Shown here in pieces: positions 21,721 through 29,890 of a DNA stretch of 37,240 nt. The translations under genes were made by a program, and so were the position numbers. Positions within the stretch are counted from its first letter, which is position 1, and every line of letters starts with the position of its first letter. The DNA is from a virus. The notes under the pieces are model-generated. The model did no database searches. It was given only the letters and a program-made list of their open reading frames with translations, and was not told the origin of the DNA. Location: positions 1-37,240 of the IMG/VR virus record IMGVR_UViG_3300047174_000302, one strand, 5' to 3'.

Positions 21721-22512
21721 ATGGCCGCCACGACTCAACTCCTTGCTTTCCACGGGAAGGAAGCCGTCAAAACAAAGTACCTCAAGCGCGTGCGCAAGCA
21801 CCGTGAGGCCGACCAGCTTGTCCAGGGCTACGGCTACTGGAGCGGCGGCAAAGGGTGCGCCGTCGGCTGCACGCTGCACTCGAGCGACCACGGTGCCTAC
21901 GAGACCGAGCTGGGCATTCCCATCGCCCTGGCCTACGTGGAGGACACTCTTTTTGAGCGGCTGCCGGTGGAGCAGGCGCGCGCGTGGCCGGAGCGTTTTC
22001 TTAATGCGCCCGCGGTCGGGGCCGACCTCACCCTGGTTCCGCACAAGTTCGCGCTCTGGCTGCTGACGGATCCCGACTCGATCTATCCTCAGATCGTAAA
22101 AGACCAGGAGGCGAAGAAGATCATCGCTGACGTGGCCGAGCTCTATCGCCGCTTCATCGCCGGCGACAAACCGAGCGAGGCGGAGTGGGATTCCGTCTGT
22201 CAGGTCGCTCGCGAAGCGAGCGACCGCGCGTGGGCCTCGTACCACGCCGCCCTCGCCCTCGCCCGCGCCCGCGCCCTCGCCCGCGCCCTCGCCCGCGCCC
22301 GCGCCCTCGCCCTCGCCCGCGCCCGCGCCCGCGCCCGCGCCCTCGACCTCGACCGCGCCCTCGACCTCGACCGCGCCCTCGACCTCGACCGCGCCCTCGA
22401 CCTCGACCGCGCCCTCGACCTGCCTATTTTTTTCGCACTAGCGAGCCAAAAACTTCTCCGACTCATGGAGGATGCGCCGGTCCTAAACGCGAAGGAGCCG
22501 GCCAGCGCGTGA
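21721..22512 (+). CDS. Phage/plasmid protein with Ala-Leu-Arg repeat region
   Basis: The 263-residue protein begins with a conserved module (LLAFHGKEAVKTKYLKRVRK, near 7-26, then GYGYWSGGKGCAVGC and HSSDHGAYETELGIPIALAY, near 36-72) known from phage and plasmid accessory proteins of unknown function. Relatives commonly end in an Ala-rich helical repeat. Here that tail is built of coding repeats (ALARAR and ALDLDR, 22249-22422), giving an extended helical or coiled rod of roughly 58 residues, then a hydrophobic end FFALASQKLL. The repeats keep the frame. ATG 21721 has AAAGGGA upstream. The gene sits at the end of the accessory block, just before the head genes. Confidence 0.66.
   Translation: MAATTQLLAFHGKEAVKTKYLKRVRKHREADQLVQGYGYWSGGKGCAVGCTLHSSDHGAYETELGIPIALAYVEDTLFERLPVEQARAWPERFLNAPAVGADLTLVPHKFALWLLTDPDSIYPQIVKDQEAKKIIADVAELYRRFIAGDKPSEAEWDSVCQVAREASDRAWASYHAALALARARALARALARARALALARARARARALDLDRALDLDRALDLDRALDLDRALDLPIFFALASQKLLRLMEDAPVLNAKEPASA
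22249..22422 (+). repeat. Coding minisatellite (6-bp and 18-bp units)
   Basis: From about 22249 to 22338 the DNA is a run of GCCCTC and GCCCGC hexamers (about 15 units). From 22339 to 22410 four perfect copies of an 18-base unit GCCCTCGACCTCGACCGC follow, then a partial fifth to 22422. All lengths are multiples of three, so unit gain or loss keeps the reading frame and only changes rod length. Confidence 0.9.
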
Positions 22513-23042
22513 GTCTCGTGATCCCCATCCGCTTCAATCGCTGGTTCTGGTTCGAGGCCAAGGGCGCGACTCCGCGTCGTGTGGCCGGCGCCAGGCGCCG
22601 GCAGCGTCGTCACAATGAAAAGGTATCGCTGTTTCCCGAGTGGCACGACACGGAGCCGGTGGAAGATCAAATCAAGCGGATCGACGATGCGCACATGGTC
22701 AGCCAGCAGAAGAAACGTGATGAGCTCGCGCTAACCTGGCGAGCGGCGCGGGCCATGTTGCGCGAGATACCCCAGCGGCCCCGCGATCAATTTCTTGGTT
22801 GGTGGCGCAACTGCGGCCGGCCAGGGAACGCGGACGATTTTTTCCGCAACCTCCGCGACTTCGTGGCGGGCAAGCTCAACATCGACCAGATCGTGAGCAA
22901 TCTCCGGTACATCCGGCGGGTCGGATGGGAAAAGGGGGGCTGGCGAAAGGGGGATGGACGTCAGTGGTTCGTGTACGGCGATCCGTTCACCGATGAGCCA
23001 GATCCGCGGACGCTGGACTATATTCGCGAGGGAGCCGACTGA
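22509..23042 (+). CDS. Hypothetical protein before the head genes
   Basis: The 177-residue protein is not recognised. The N-terminal 40 residues are Arg-rich (FRWxWFEAK-like start, then basic). The middle is helical (IKRIDDAHMVSQQKKRDELA) and the C-terminus Trp/Gly-rich (VGWEKGGWRKGDGRQWFVYG). GTG 22509 overlaps the repeat-gene stop. It overlaps the gpF-like gene by one base (TGATG), so it is coupled to head morphogenesis. It could be a scaffold helper or an unrelated end gene of the early operon. Confidence 0.55.
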   Translation: MSLVIPIRFNRWFWFEAKGATPRRVAGARRRQRRHNEKVSLFPEWHDTEPVEDQIKRIDDAHMVSQQKKRDELALTWRAARAMLREIPQRPRDQFLGWWRNCGRPGNADDFFRNLRDFVAGKLNIDQIVSNLRYIRRVGWEKGGWRKGDGRQWFVYGDPFTDEPDPRTLDYIREGAD

Positions 23043-24640
23043 TGGACTTCCTCTTCGCCCCGGCGCCGCACCAGGAGGCGGCTGACTTCATCGCCAGCAA
23101 GCCGGTGGTGGCCCGCGACGTCTTCGACGGCCTGCTGCCGGATCTCCGTGCGCGCGCCTTCACTATCACGGGCCTCGAGGGCCAGGCGAACGTCGCGCAG
23201 GCCATCCGCGACCGCATCGCGGAGCTCCCCGCCGGCGCGTTGTGGGACGACGTGAAGCAGGACGTCGCCGCGGACATCTCGCCCTTCCTCGTCGATCCGC
23301 ACGAGACCGACCCGGAGAAGCACGACGCGCAGATCGCCGCCGCCAACCGCCGCGCGGAGCTCCTCCTGCGCACGCACGGCTTCCAGGCCTACCAGGCCGC
23401 GCAGTTCGGCGTCATGGATCGCCAGCGCGACGTCCTGCCCTTCTGGCAATACCTCACCATGGAGGACGCCCGCGTGCGCCCGACGCACGCCGCGCTGGAC
23501 AAGATCGTGCTGCCCGCCGACTCGCCCTTCTGGGCCAACCACTTTCCGCCCTGGGATTTTGGGTGCCGCTGCCAGGCCGTGCCCATCAGCCAGGACGAGC
23601 GCGACGACCTCGCCCAGGCGGACCAGAAGCGCCCGACGGACGACCGCCTCGTCTTCGAGGGCCCGCGCGCCCAGCACCTGGTCGACGGCACGCTCGTCCG
23701 CAACGGCCGCACCTTCGACGTCCGCGCGCCACAACAGAAGTCCGACACCGGTTTTGGCTGGGATCCGCGCACGCTGCGCATGCCGCTCGATGAGCTGGAG
23801 GCGCGCTACGACAAACAGACCTGGGCCGAGTTCAAGGCCTGGGCGGAGCGCACGCCCCTGGGCGCCCACCAGCCGACCGTGTGGTCCTGGCTCGGTGGAA
23901 AGCCGGCCGCTGGCGCAACCCCGCCGCCGCACGGCCAGCCAGCCGCGCCGGCGCCGGCACCGCGTCCCACCCTCGATCAGTTCATCGCCGCTCACACCGC
24001 GCAGCCGGGGCAGATGACTCCCGCCGAGGCAACCAATCTCGTCGCCGCGCTCAAGCAGAACCACGGCGTCACGGTGCAGGACAAGGTCGCCAGCATCGGC
24101 GTGCCGCGCGGCTACTCCGCCCAGTGGAAGACGACCGTTTCCGCTGTCGTGCAGGAGTTCATCGATGTCGTGCCCAAGCCGCTCCTCGACACGTTGCCGG
24201 CCATCACCATCCGCGTGCGGAGAAAACTGCCCGGCGCGCTGGGCGAGTACGACCCAGGTAAGGATGTTCTCTCCCTCAACGGCCCCGCGCTGAGCAACGA
24301 CACGGCCGAGTTCCGCCGCGTCCTCTTTCATGAACTCGCGCATTGGCTTCACCTGCGCGGACCGAAGGCCTACCGGGACGCCATCCTGGCGCACTTCAAC
24401 GCGCGCACGGCCGGCGAGTCCGCCGCCACGCTGCCCGGGTACAACTCCTCCACCCGCGGCAAGAAGGACCAGTGGTTCCACGTCTACATGGGGCGCCAGT
24501 ATCCCGGCATCGTCGACGGCAGCGAAATCCCGACGAAGGTCTTTGAATTGCTGACTGAACCTTTTAAGTTGTCCACGTATTGGAACATCCCGCTCCACCG
24601 CGAGACGATCAAGGCGGCGCTGGCCGTCCTCTTTTTATGA
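23042..24640 (+). CDS. Mu gpF-like minor head protein fused to a zinc metallopeptidase domain
   Basis: This 532-residue protein joins two domains. The first 290 residues are a Mu gpF/SPP1 gp7-type head morphogenesis protein. It includes the family motif PFWQYLTMEDARVRPTHAAL and PWDFGCRCQAVPIS, near residues 140-185. A Pro/Ala-rich linker (about 295-320) follows. The C-terminal half has VLFHELAHWLHL with the zinc motif HELAHW at residues 430-435 (His430, Glu431, His434); a later EIPTKVFELLTEP offers a possible third ligand (Glu). Members of the gpF family often carry extra C-terminal enzymatic or toxin domains; here it may be a peptidase carried in the virion and possibly injected. In Mu gpF follows gp29; here gp29 is far away on the other strand. 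Confidence 0.82.
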   Translation: MDFLFAPAPHQEAADFIASKPVVARDVFDGLLPDLRARAFTITGLEGQANVAQAIRDRIAELPAGALWDDVKQDVAADISPFLVDPHETDPEKHDAQIAAANRRAELLLRTHGFQAYQAAQFGVMDRQRDVLPFWQYLTMEDARVRPTHAALDKIVLPADSPFWANHFPPWDFGCRCQAVPISQDERDDLAQADQKRPTDDRLVFEGPRAQHLVDGTLVRNGRTFDVRAPQQKSDTGFGWDPRTLRMPLDELEARYDKQTWAEFKAWAERTPLGAHQPTVWSWLGGKPAAGATPPPHGQPAAPAPAPRPTLDQFIAAHTAQPGQMTPAEATNLVAALKQNHGVTVQDKVASIGVPRGYSAQWKTTVSAVVQEFIDVVPKPLLDTLPAITIRVRRKLPGALGEYDPGKDVLSLNGPALSNDTAEFRRVLFHELAHWLHLRGPKAYRDAILAHFNARTAGESAATLPGYNSSTRGKKDQWFHVYMGRQYPGIVDGSEIPTKVFELLTEPFKLSTYWNIPLHRETIKAALAVLFL

Positions 24641-24933
24641 ATGCCCCCACCTCACCCCCCGGCGACGTGGACGATCGCGCCACCGTCACGCTGACATGCT
24701 CCGTCGCCTGGCCGGACGGCCGCCGGGTCACAGCCGCCCTGCGCGCCCGCGACGCTGGCCAGACCGTGCCCGTGGTGTGGACCGGCGCGGTCGACCAGCT
24801 CGAGCGGCCGCCCGATCTCGCCGACTCCGCCCTCTTGGCCGTGTACCTGCAGGACCAGGCCGAGCGCAACGGCGGTACCTTCGAACAAAAACAGGACGGC
24901 CTTTGGCCGGCCATGGATGAGGTGAAAATATGA
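24637..24933 (+). CDS. Hypothetical protein next to gpF
   Basis: This 98-residue protein is not recognised. It is acidic and Ala/Pro-rich at its start, then beta (TVTLTCSVAWPDGRRVTAAL) and helical (ALLAVYLQDQAERNGGTF). ATG 24637 overlaps the gpF stop as ATGA and its stop overlaps the next ATG. It may be an immunity or chaperone partner for the upstream metallopeptidase domain; position alone suggests this. Confidence 0.55.
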   Translation: MNAPTSPPGDVDDRATVTLTCSVAWPDGRRVTAALRARDAGQTVPVVWTGAVDQLERPPDLADSALLAVYLQDQAERNGGTFEQKQDGLWPAMDEVKI

Positions 24934-25130
24934 ATGCAGAAAATGGACAGATCATCATTGCCGCCAGGAACGCGGCTAGGATTCTCAACGAAGTAGCTGA
25001 CAAACTTGCGAAGGTGCCTCTACGACCTGCCCACTCCGGTAACATCCTGACTTCAACACTGCAGCTCCAACAGGACGCAGCCAGGTTAACGGAAAATGTC
25101 GAAAAATCTCAGGAAACGTCGCCCGCTTGA
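24930..25130 (+). CDS. Small helical protein
   Basis: A 66-residue protein with a helix IIIAARNAARILNEVADKLA and another in the C-terminal half (LQLQQDAARLTENVEKSQ). Composition is AT-richer than neighbours. It overlaps both neighbours by four bases. Possible small virion or regulatory helix bundle; function unknown. Confidence 0.52.
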   Translation: MNAENGQIIIAARNAARILNEVADKLAKVPLRPAHSGNILTSTLQLQQDAARLTENVEKSQETSPA

Positions 25131-25372
25131 AACCCACCAAATGCCGCGTGCTCGACGAGGCTGGCCAGCACGTCATCGACGGCAACTTCCACTTCGATAA
25201 AAGCGAAGGCTGGTTCTATCCCGACGTCACCGGCCCGCAGGACCTCAAGCTCGCCCGTGCCACCCTGGAAAGTCGCGACGGCCGCCGCTTCGCCATCACC
25301 GATCTTCACCGCTGGCACGCCGGCAACGTTGTTCAGTACGAGTTCAAGATCGCCCACGAAATGATGCCGTAA
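25127..25372 (+). CDS. Small beta-rich protein
   Basis: An 81-residue protein read from TTG 25127, which overlaps the previous stop (TTGA). It includes CRVLDEAGQHVIDGNFHF, FYPDVTGPQDL and VVQYEFKIAHEM. An internal repeat-like hairpin architecture is likely. The weak ribosome site and unusual start reduce confidence. Function unknown. Confidence 0.48.
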   Translation: MKPTKCRVLDEAGQHVIDGNFHFDKSEGWFYPDVTGPQDLKLARATLESRDGRRFAITDLHRWHAGNVVQYEFKIAHEMMP

Positions 25373-25411
25373 TTTGGTTCAATTTGGAAATTCCGTGAGG
25401 CCTCCCTCCAC

Positions 25412-25858
25412 ATGAGCATCGCCTACCGCAACGGCATCTCCCCCGAGCTCGCGCGCCGTGCTCGGGCTGTCGCGGACCGCCGGCCCATCCTCGAGGCCAT
25501 GGGCGCCGTGTTCGTTTCCCTGACCAAGCGCGCGTTCAGCGACGCCACGCTGCGGCCCACCCCCTGGGCGCCCAACGCGCCCTCCACGCTGCGGCGCAAG
25601 AAGGGCACACTCCTGCGCGAGAGCGGCGCACTTTACCAATCCATCGCCATCACCCAGCTCACCAACGATGCCGTCACCGTCAGCAGCGATCGCCCCTACG
25701 CCGCCATCCAGCAGCTCGGCGGCCAGGCCGGCCGCGGACGCCAGGTGACCATTCCGCCGCGCCCGTTCTTCCCTGTGCTCAACGGCCAGCTCACGCCCGA
25801 GGCCCGGCGCCGCATCGACAACGTCGCCAAGCTCAAGATCGAGTCGCTGACCAAGTAG
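25412..25858 (+). CDS. Mu gpG-like virion morphogenesis protein
   Basis: The 148-residue protein matches the phage virion morphogenesis family (PF05069, Mu gpG), thought to act in tail/neck completion. Recognisable parts are FVSLTKRAFSDATLRPTPWA, then LRRKKGTLLRESGALYQSI, then PYAAIQQLGG and IPPRPFFPVL. It precedes the gpI-like genes as in Mu (F-G-I). Its last 137 bases (from 25722) are the start of a roughly 720-base unit that is repeated downstream. Confidence 0.82.
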   Translation: MSIAYRNGISPELARRARAVADRRPILEAMGAVFVSLTKRAFSDATLRPTPWAPNAPSTLRRKKGTLLRESGALYQSIAITQLTNDAVTVSSDRPYAAIQQLGGQAGRGRQVTIPPRPFFPVLNGQLTPEARRRIDNVAKLKIESLTK

Positions 25859-25998
25859 TTTTCCTTTCTTCAATTTGGTCCATTGGGTCATTCCGTAACT
25901 TGCCTTCTTCGGCAGCAAGTCCGGTCCGCTGCGCGCGACCGCTGAGAACCGGTCTCACCGTTTCGCGACGGCATTCACTTTCCGCCACCTTCGCCGGA

Positions 25999-26439
25999 GT
26001 GCCCACCGCCGACTCGATCAACGGACGCCCTCTTTCCTTCGTCATCAGCAATGGCGCCAAGGATGCCAAGGCGCTGCCGGAACGCCTTAAGCTCCTGCGC
26101 TGGGGTAGGAACGAGACGGTCTGGGGCCCCGTCACCGTCGGGCCTCAAACGCTCAAGCGGCTTTCCGCCAACCAAAAGTCGTTCGGCTTCGATCACATCG
26201 CGCTCGATTACAATCACCAGACCGTCCCCACGTCGCCCAACCACAAGAAGGACTCGGTCGAGGTCGCCGCGTACGGCGTGCCCGAGGTGATCGAGGGCGA
26301 CGGCCTCTACCTCAACATCACGGAGTGGACCGAGTCCGGCCGGCAGCATGCCGGCAGCTACCGCGAGTTTTCCCCCATGGCGCAGCTCAACGACGACGGC
26401 GAAGTCATCTTCCTCCACTCCGTCGCGCTCTGCCGCTAG
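25999..26439 (+). pseudogene. Truncated gpI-like copy (N-terminal protease-like domain only)
   Basis: From the GTG equivalent to that of the full copy (25999), 146 residues run in the same order as gpI: DSINGRPLSFVISNGAKDAK, LSANQKSFGFDHIALDYNHQ and GDGLYLNITEWTESGRQ. It stops at TAG (26437-26439) where the full copy has CAG (27157-27159). It contains the whole domain that precedes the scaffold part, so it might still work as a stand-alone protease domain rather than being dead; an open frame upstream to 25900 also exists. Called pseudogene because of the duplication and the created stop. Confidence 0.6.
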
Positions 26440-26442
26440 GGC

Positions 26443-26579
26443 GCCAGGCCGGCCGCGGACGCCAGGTGACCATTCCGCCGCGCCCGTTCTTCCCCATCCT
26501 CAACGGCCAGCTCACGCCCGAGGCCCGGCGTCGCATCGACAACGTCGCCAAGCTCAAGATCGAGTCGCTGACCAAGTAA
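26443..26579 (+). pseudogene. Start-less 3' fragment of the gpG-like gene
   Basis: This stretch repeats the last 45 codons of gpG (QVTIPPRPFFPILNGQLTPE and on to ESLTK, then TAA) but lacks any start, being created by the tandem duplication. Three differences (VL to IL and silent changes) show it is not a recent copy. It should not make protein unless by read-through. Confidence 0.75.
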
Positions 26580-26718
26580 TTCCCTTCCGTCAATTTGGTC
26601 CATTTGGTCATTCCGTAACTTGCCTCCTTCGGCGCCAAGTCCGGTCCGCGGCGCGCGACCCCTTTGAACCGGCCTCACCGTTTCGCGCGCCGGTGCGCTT
26701 TCCGCCACCTTCGCGGGA

Positions 26719-27732
26719 GTGCCCACCGCCGACTCGATCAACGGACGCCTCATTTCCTTCGCCATCAGCAATGGCGCCAAGGATGCCAAGGCCCTGCCCG
26801 AACGCCTCAAGCTGCTGAGCTGGGGTAGGAACGAGACGGTCAAGGGCCCCGTCACGGTTGGCCCGCAGACGCTCAAGCAGCTATCGGCCAACCAAAAGTC
26901 GTTCGGCTTCGATCACATCGCGCTCGATTACAATCACCAGACCGTCCCCAGCTCGCCCAACTTCAAGAAGGACCCCGTCGAGGTCGCCGCGTACGGCGTG
27001 CCCGAGGTGATCGAGGGCGACGGCCTCTACCTCAATATCACGGAGTGGACCGAGTCCGGCCGGCAGCACGCCGGCAGCTACCGCGATCTCTCCCCCACGC
27101 CGCAGCTCAACGACGACGGCGAAGTCATCTTCCTCCACTCCGTCGCGCTCTGCCGCCAGGGCGCGGTGGACGGCCTCACTTTCTACAGCGCCAGCTTCCT
27201 CAACCCCGCCTCGCTCCAACCCCACACCGCCATGCCGACCCCCGCCCTCGATCCGAAAACCTCGCTCGTCACGCTCCTCAAGACGCTTGGCGTCACCCTG
27301 CCGGACAACCCGACCGACGCGCAGATCATCGACGCCGCCACCAACTTCAAGCCGAACATGGCCGCCACCGCGACCATGACGCCGGAGCTCAAGAAGTTCG
27401 AAGAGCGCCTCGTCTCGCTCGAGGCCGGCAACCAGAACGCCGCGCGGGCCGCCATCGTCGAGCGCGCCACGTCCGCCGGCAAGGTTATCCCGCTTTCCGT
27501 CGAGGAGATCAACCAGCTCTCGCCCGCCGTGCTCTCCTCCATGGTGGAGAAGCTGCCCGCCACGGTGCCGCTGGATTCCCGCACCAAGCCCGGCGCGACA
27601 CCGGCGGCCTCGGGCAAGGTCACCACGCTCACGGCCGAGCAGCGCGCCATCTGCAAGCGGCTCAACATCACCGAGGAGAAGTACCTCCTCACACTCCAGG
27701 CCGAGCAGCCCGCCAACCTCACCGTCGTTTAA
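26719..27732 (+). CDS. Mu gpI-like head protease/scaffold
   Basis: The 337-residue protein is like Mu gpI (PF10123), a protease with a C-terminal scaffold part used during prohead assembly. The N-terminal domain has LSANQKSFGFDHIALDYNHQ, then VAAYGVPEVIEGDGLYLNI, and then TFYSASFLNP, near residues 55-165. After a Pro/Ala linker the C-terminal half is helical, charged and Ala-rich (PELKKFEERLVSLEAGN), as a scaffold should be. GTG 26719 is chosen because an in-frame TGA at 26665 closes the frame upstream; ribosome site is poor. In Mu, capsid protease and scaffold can arise from one gene by an internal start. Decoration and capsid genes follow. Confidence 0.82.
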   Translation: MPTADSINGRLISFAISNGAKDAKALPERLKLLSWGRNETVKGPVTVGPQTLKQLSANQKSFGFDHIALDYNHQTVPSSPNFKKDPVEVAAYGVPEVIEGDGLYLNITEWTESGRQHAGSYRDLSPTPQLNDDGEVIFLHSVALCRQGAVDGLTFYSASFLNPASLQPHTAMPTPALDPKTSLVTLLKTLGVTLPDNPTDAQIIDAATNFKPNMAATATMTPELKKFEERLVSLEAGNQNAARAAIVERATSAGKVIPLSVEEINQLSPAVLSSMVEKLPATVPLDSRTKPGATPAASGKVTTLTAEQRAICKRLNITEEKYLLTLQAEQPANLTVV

Positions 27733-27778
27733 CTCCCCCGCCTCGCCACCAACCAACCCCACCGCCGCTTAACTACCT

Positions 27779-28207
27779 ATGTCCGCCGCTACCGCCTCCA
27801 TCGATGTGCCCGAGAAGTTGGGCGATTACGTCTACCTGCCGCTCGCGGCCAATGCCATCCTCTACTCCGGCGTCCTCGCCGCCGTCGATGCCAGCGGCAA
27901 CCTGAACCCGGCCAGCGACACCGCGGGCCTCGCGGTCATCGGCCGCTTTGAGGGGCCCGACACCAGCAACACTGGCGGCGCGGCCGGCGCGATGTCCGGC
28001 CGGGTCAAGCGCGGCATCTTCGGTTACCAGAACGCGGCGGGCGGCAACGCGCTCACCGCCGCCAGCATCGGCCAGGCCCTCGCCTACGTCTACGACGACC
28101 AGACGGTCGGCATCGCCGGCGGCACGGCCCACACGATCATCGCCGGCGTAGTCGTCGACATCTCCGACGGTTACGTCTGGGTCGATACCCGCCGCAAAGC
28201 TCTTTAA
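27779..28207 (+). CDS. Head decoration protein candidate
   Basis: The 142-residue beta-rich protein (VYLPLAANAILYSGVLAAVD; GLAVIGRFEGPD; IIAGVVVDISDGYVWVDTR) resembles the small capsid-stabilising proteins (HK97 family decoration, or DUF2190-like) that lie between the protease and the major capsid gene in many Mu-like phages. Its place, size and Gly/Val/Ala composition support this. ATG 27779 follows a 46-base gap. Confidence 0.68.
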   Translation: MSAATASIDVPEKLGDYVYLPLAANAILYSGVLAAVDASGNLNPASDTAGLAVIGRFEGPDTSNTGGAAGAMSGRVKRGIFGYQNAAGGNALTAASIGQALAYVYDDQTVGIAGGTAHTIIAGVVVDISDGYVWVDTRRKAL

Positions 28208-28245
28208 CCCGCCTCCCACTCCCACACCTCACCTACCTCCCCGCC

Positions 28246-29256
28246 ATGCAAATCAACGACGGCAATCTCCGCGATCTTTACCGCGGCTACCGCACCCTCT
28301 TCGACGAGGCGCTCCAGGGCGCCACGCCGGTCTCCGACCCGCTGGTCATGACCGTGCCCTCCACCAACAACGAGGAGAAGTACGTCTGGCTCGGCGCCGT
28401 GCCCGGCATGCGCAAGCTGCTCAACGAAATCGAAATTCGCAACCTGAGCGCGTCCAACTTCACGGTCGCCAACGCGGAGTTTGAGGACACCGTCGCCGTT
28501 CGCCAGGTGGACATCGAGAACGACAACTACGGGATCTACAACCCCTTCTTCTCCGCCATGGGCATGGCCGCGCGGTTTGACCAGGACGTGCGCGTCATCC
28601 CGCTGCTTCTCGGCGGTTTCAGCGCCACCAGCACGGTGGACAGCCAGGGCACGCTCAGCGGCAACGACTACACCGGCTCGCCTTACTTCTCCGCCGGCAA
28701 GATCCGCACCCCGGGCGATCCGGGTTTCTCCAACGTCCTGGTGGCCGGTGGCAACATCACGGCCAACGCCCCGCTCAACATCTACAGCTACCGCGCTGCG
28801 CGCGCCAACCTCATGTCGCGCGTCAACGCCCAGGGCCGGCCGATGAACCTCGGCCGCAAGCTCCAGCTCGTCGTGGGCGCGGGGCTCGAGCCCACCGCGC
28901 GCCAGATCCTGGTGGCCGACACGGTCATCCAGGCCAACACCGGCAACACCTCGGTCGCCGCCGTCACCAACGTGGACAAGGGCACGGCCCAGATCATCAC
29001 CAGCCCGCTGATCGACAACAGCTCCACGCCGGATGCGTGGTTCCTGCTCGAGACCGGCCTGGCGGTCAAGCCGCTTGTCTGGCAGGTGAACAAGGCGCCG
29101 GTCCTCACCTCGCTCACCGCGCCGGATTCGGACCACGTGTTCAAGAAGCACGAGTTCCTCTACCAGGCCTATGGCCGCTACGCCGCAGGGTTCCTGCTCT
29201 CCGACCTCGCCTTCGGTTCGAAGGGTACCGGCACGGCCATGACGGCTTACCCGTAA
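28246..29256 (+). CDS. Mu gpT-like major head protein
   Basis: The 336-residue protein matches Mu gpT (PF10124), the major capsid subunit. Typical pieces are LYRGYRTLFDEALQGATPVS at residues 11-30, NNEEKYVWLGAVPGMRKLL near 44-62, and VRQVDIENDNYGIYNPFF near 87-104. A late section KHEFLYQAYGRYAAGF near 304-319 contains the conserved YGRYAAGF. The order protease, decoration, capsid is the Mu order. ATG 28246. It is the best-supported structural gene of the window. Confidence 0.9.
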   Translation: MQINDGNLRDLYRGYRTLFDEALQGATPVSDPLVMTVPSTNNEEKYVWLGAVPGMRKLLNEIEIRNLSASNFTVANAEFEDTVAVRQVDIENDNYGIYNPFFSAMGMAARFDQDVRVIPLLLGGFSATSTVDSQGTLSGNDYTGSPYFSAGKIRTPGDPGFSNVLVAGGNITANAPLNIYSYRAARANLMSRVNAQGRPMNLGRKLQLVVGAGLEPTARQILVADTVIQANTGNTSVAAVTNVDKGTAQIITSPLIDNSSTPDAWFLLETGLAVKPLVWQVNKAPVLTSLTAPDSDHVFKKHEFLYQAYGRYAAGFLLSDLAFGSKGTGTAMTAYP

Positions 29257-29285
29257 ACGCCGAAGGCCTCCTGATCTGATCTCCC

Positions 29286-29735
29286 ATGCCTTATGTCGTC
29301 CAAAGTGACCTCAGTGCCGACATCCCGCCGCAGTTCTTGCTGCAGGCGCTGGATGACGATGGCGACGGCGTCCAGGACGCGGGGCTGTGGGACCTGATCT
29401 CCCAGCAGGTCAGTGACGCGATCGACGCGCACGTGGGTGTGCGCTACCGCGTCCCCCTGGTGCCGGATGAGGTGAAGTATCCGGCGACCAGCGGCTATCC
29501 GCCCATCATCGTCAACGCCGCGCGCGTCCTCGCCGCGGAGAAGATCTACGGCCGGCGCGTCGGGGATGAGAAGAACCCGTGGGTCGGTCGCGCCAACGCC
29601 GTGCGCGAGCAACTCTCGCTCATCTCCAAGGGCAAGCTGCCGCTGGATCCCGACGACCAGCGCGCCGATCCCAGCGCCTCCATCATCACGGACCGCCTGC
29701 AAACCCAGCCCTGCGGCAGCCGCCTCGCGCTCTAA
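29286..29735 (+). CDS. Mu gp36-like neck protein (DUF1320)
   Basis: The 149-residue protein matches DUF1320, the head-tail connector-type protein after the capsid gene in Mu-like phages. It includes PYVVQSDLSADIPPQFLLQA at its start, AIDAHVGVRYRVPL in the middle (the conserved RYxxPL) and YPPIIVNAARVLAAEKIY. It follows the major head gene by 30 bases. ATG 29286. Confidence 0.8.
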   Translation: MPYVVQSDLSADIPPQFLLQALDDDGDGVQDAGLWDLISQQVSDAIDAHVGVRYRVPLVPDEVKYPATSGYPPIIVNAARVLAAEKIYGRRVGDEKNPWVGRANAVREQLSLISKGKLPLDPDDQRADPSASIITDRLQTQPCGSRLAL

Positions 29736-29887
29736 TGCAACCTTTCCCTCTGAACCCACACGAAAATGTCTCGCGGTCCGGCGCCTGTGCCCCGGTCATG
29801 AACGGTGCGCTCACGATTGCAAGCGTGCGTGCGTCGGATCGCGGGACGGCATCGGTACCTCAACCTTCTCTCTTCTTCCTCCCCTAG
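29735..29887 (+). CDS. Possible 50-residue ORF in the gap before the tail-completion gene
   Basis: An ATG at 29735 overlaps the previous TAA and opens 50 residues (MQPFPLNPHENVSRSGACAP and on) to a TAG at 29885. The Ser/Ala/Pro-rich sequence is not convincing as a fold; overlap coupling is the only support. The rest of the gap 29736-29890 shows nothing else. Confidence 0.25.
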   Translation: MQPFPLNPHENVSRSGACAPVMNGALTIASVRASDRGTASVPQPSLFFLP

Positions 29888-29890
29888 GTC

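Larger units (their letters stand above)
25722..27163 (+). repeat. Diverged tandem duplication (two units of about 720 bp)
   Basis: Copy 1 (25722-26442) and copy 2 (26443-27163) align almost gap-free at an offset of 720-721 bases, differing at roughly 60 positions by eye (about 8 %), with one single-base indel. Each spans the 3' end of gpG, the intergenic leader and the first about 150 codons of gpI. The joint between the two copies has a two-base microhomology (GC). This yields an extra truncated gpI and a start-less gpG fragment. Confidence 0.85.

Noticed and set aside
22249-22422. CRISPR-like direct repeats
   Set aside because: The repeats are contiguous, lack spacers and encode protein in frame.
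22185-22508. Arg-Pro dipeptide repeat frame across the minisatellite
   Set aside because: It is the alternative-frame reading of the hexamer tract; only its downstream part from GTG 22509 is a credible gene.
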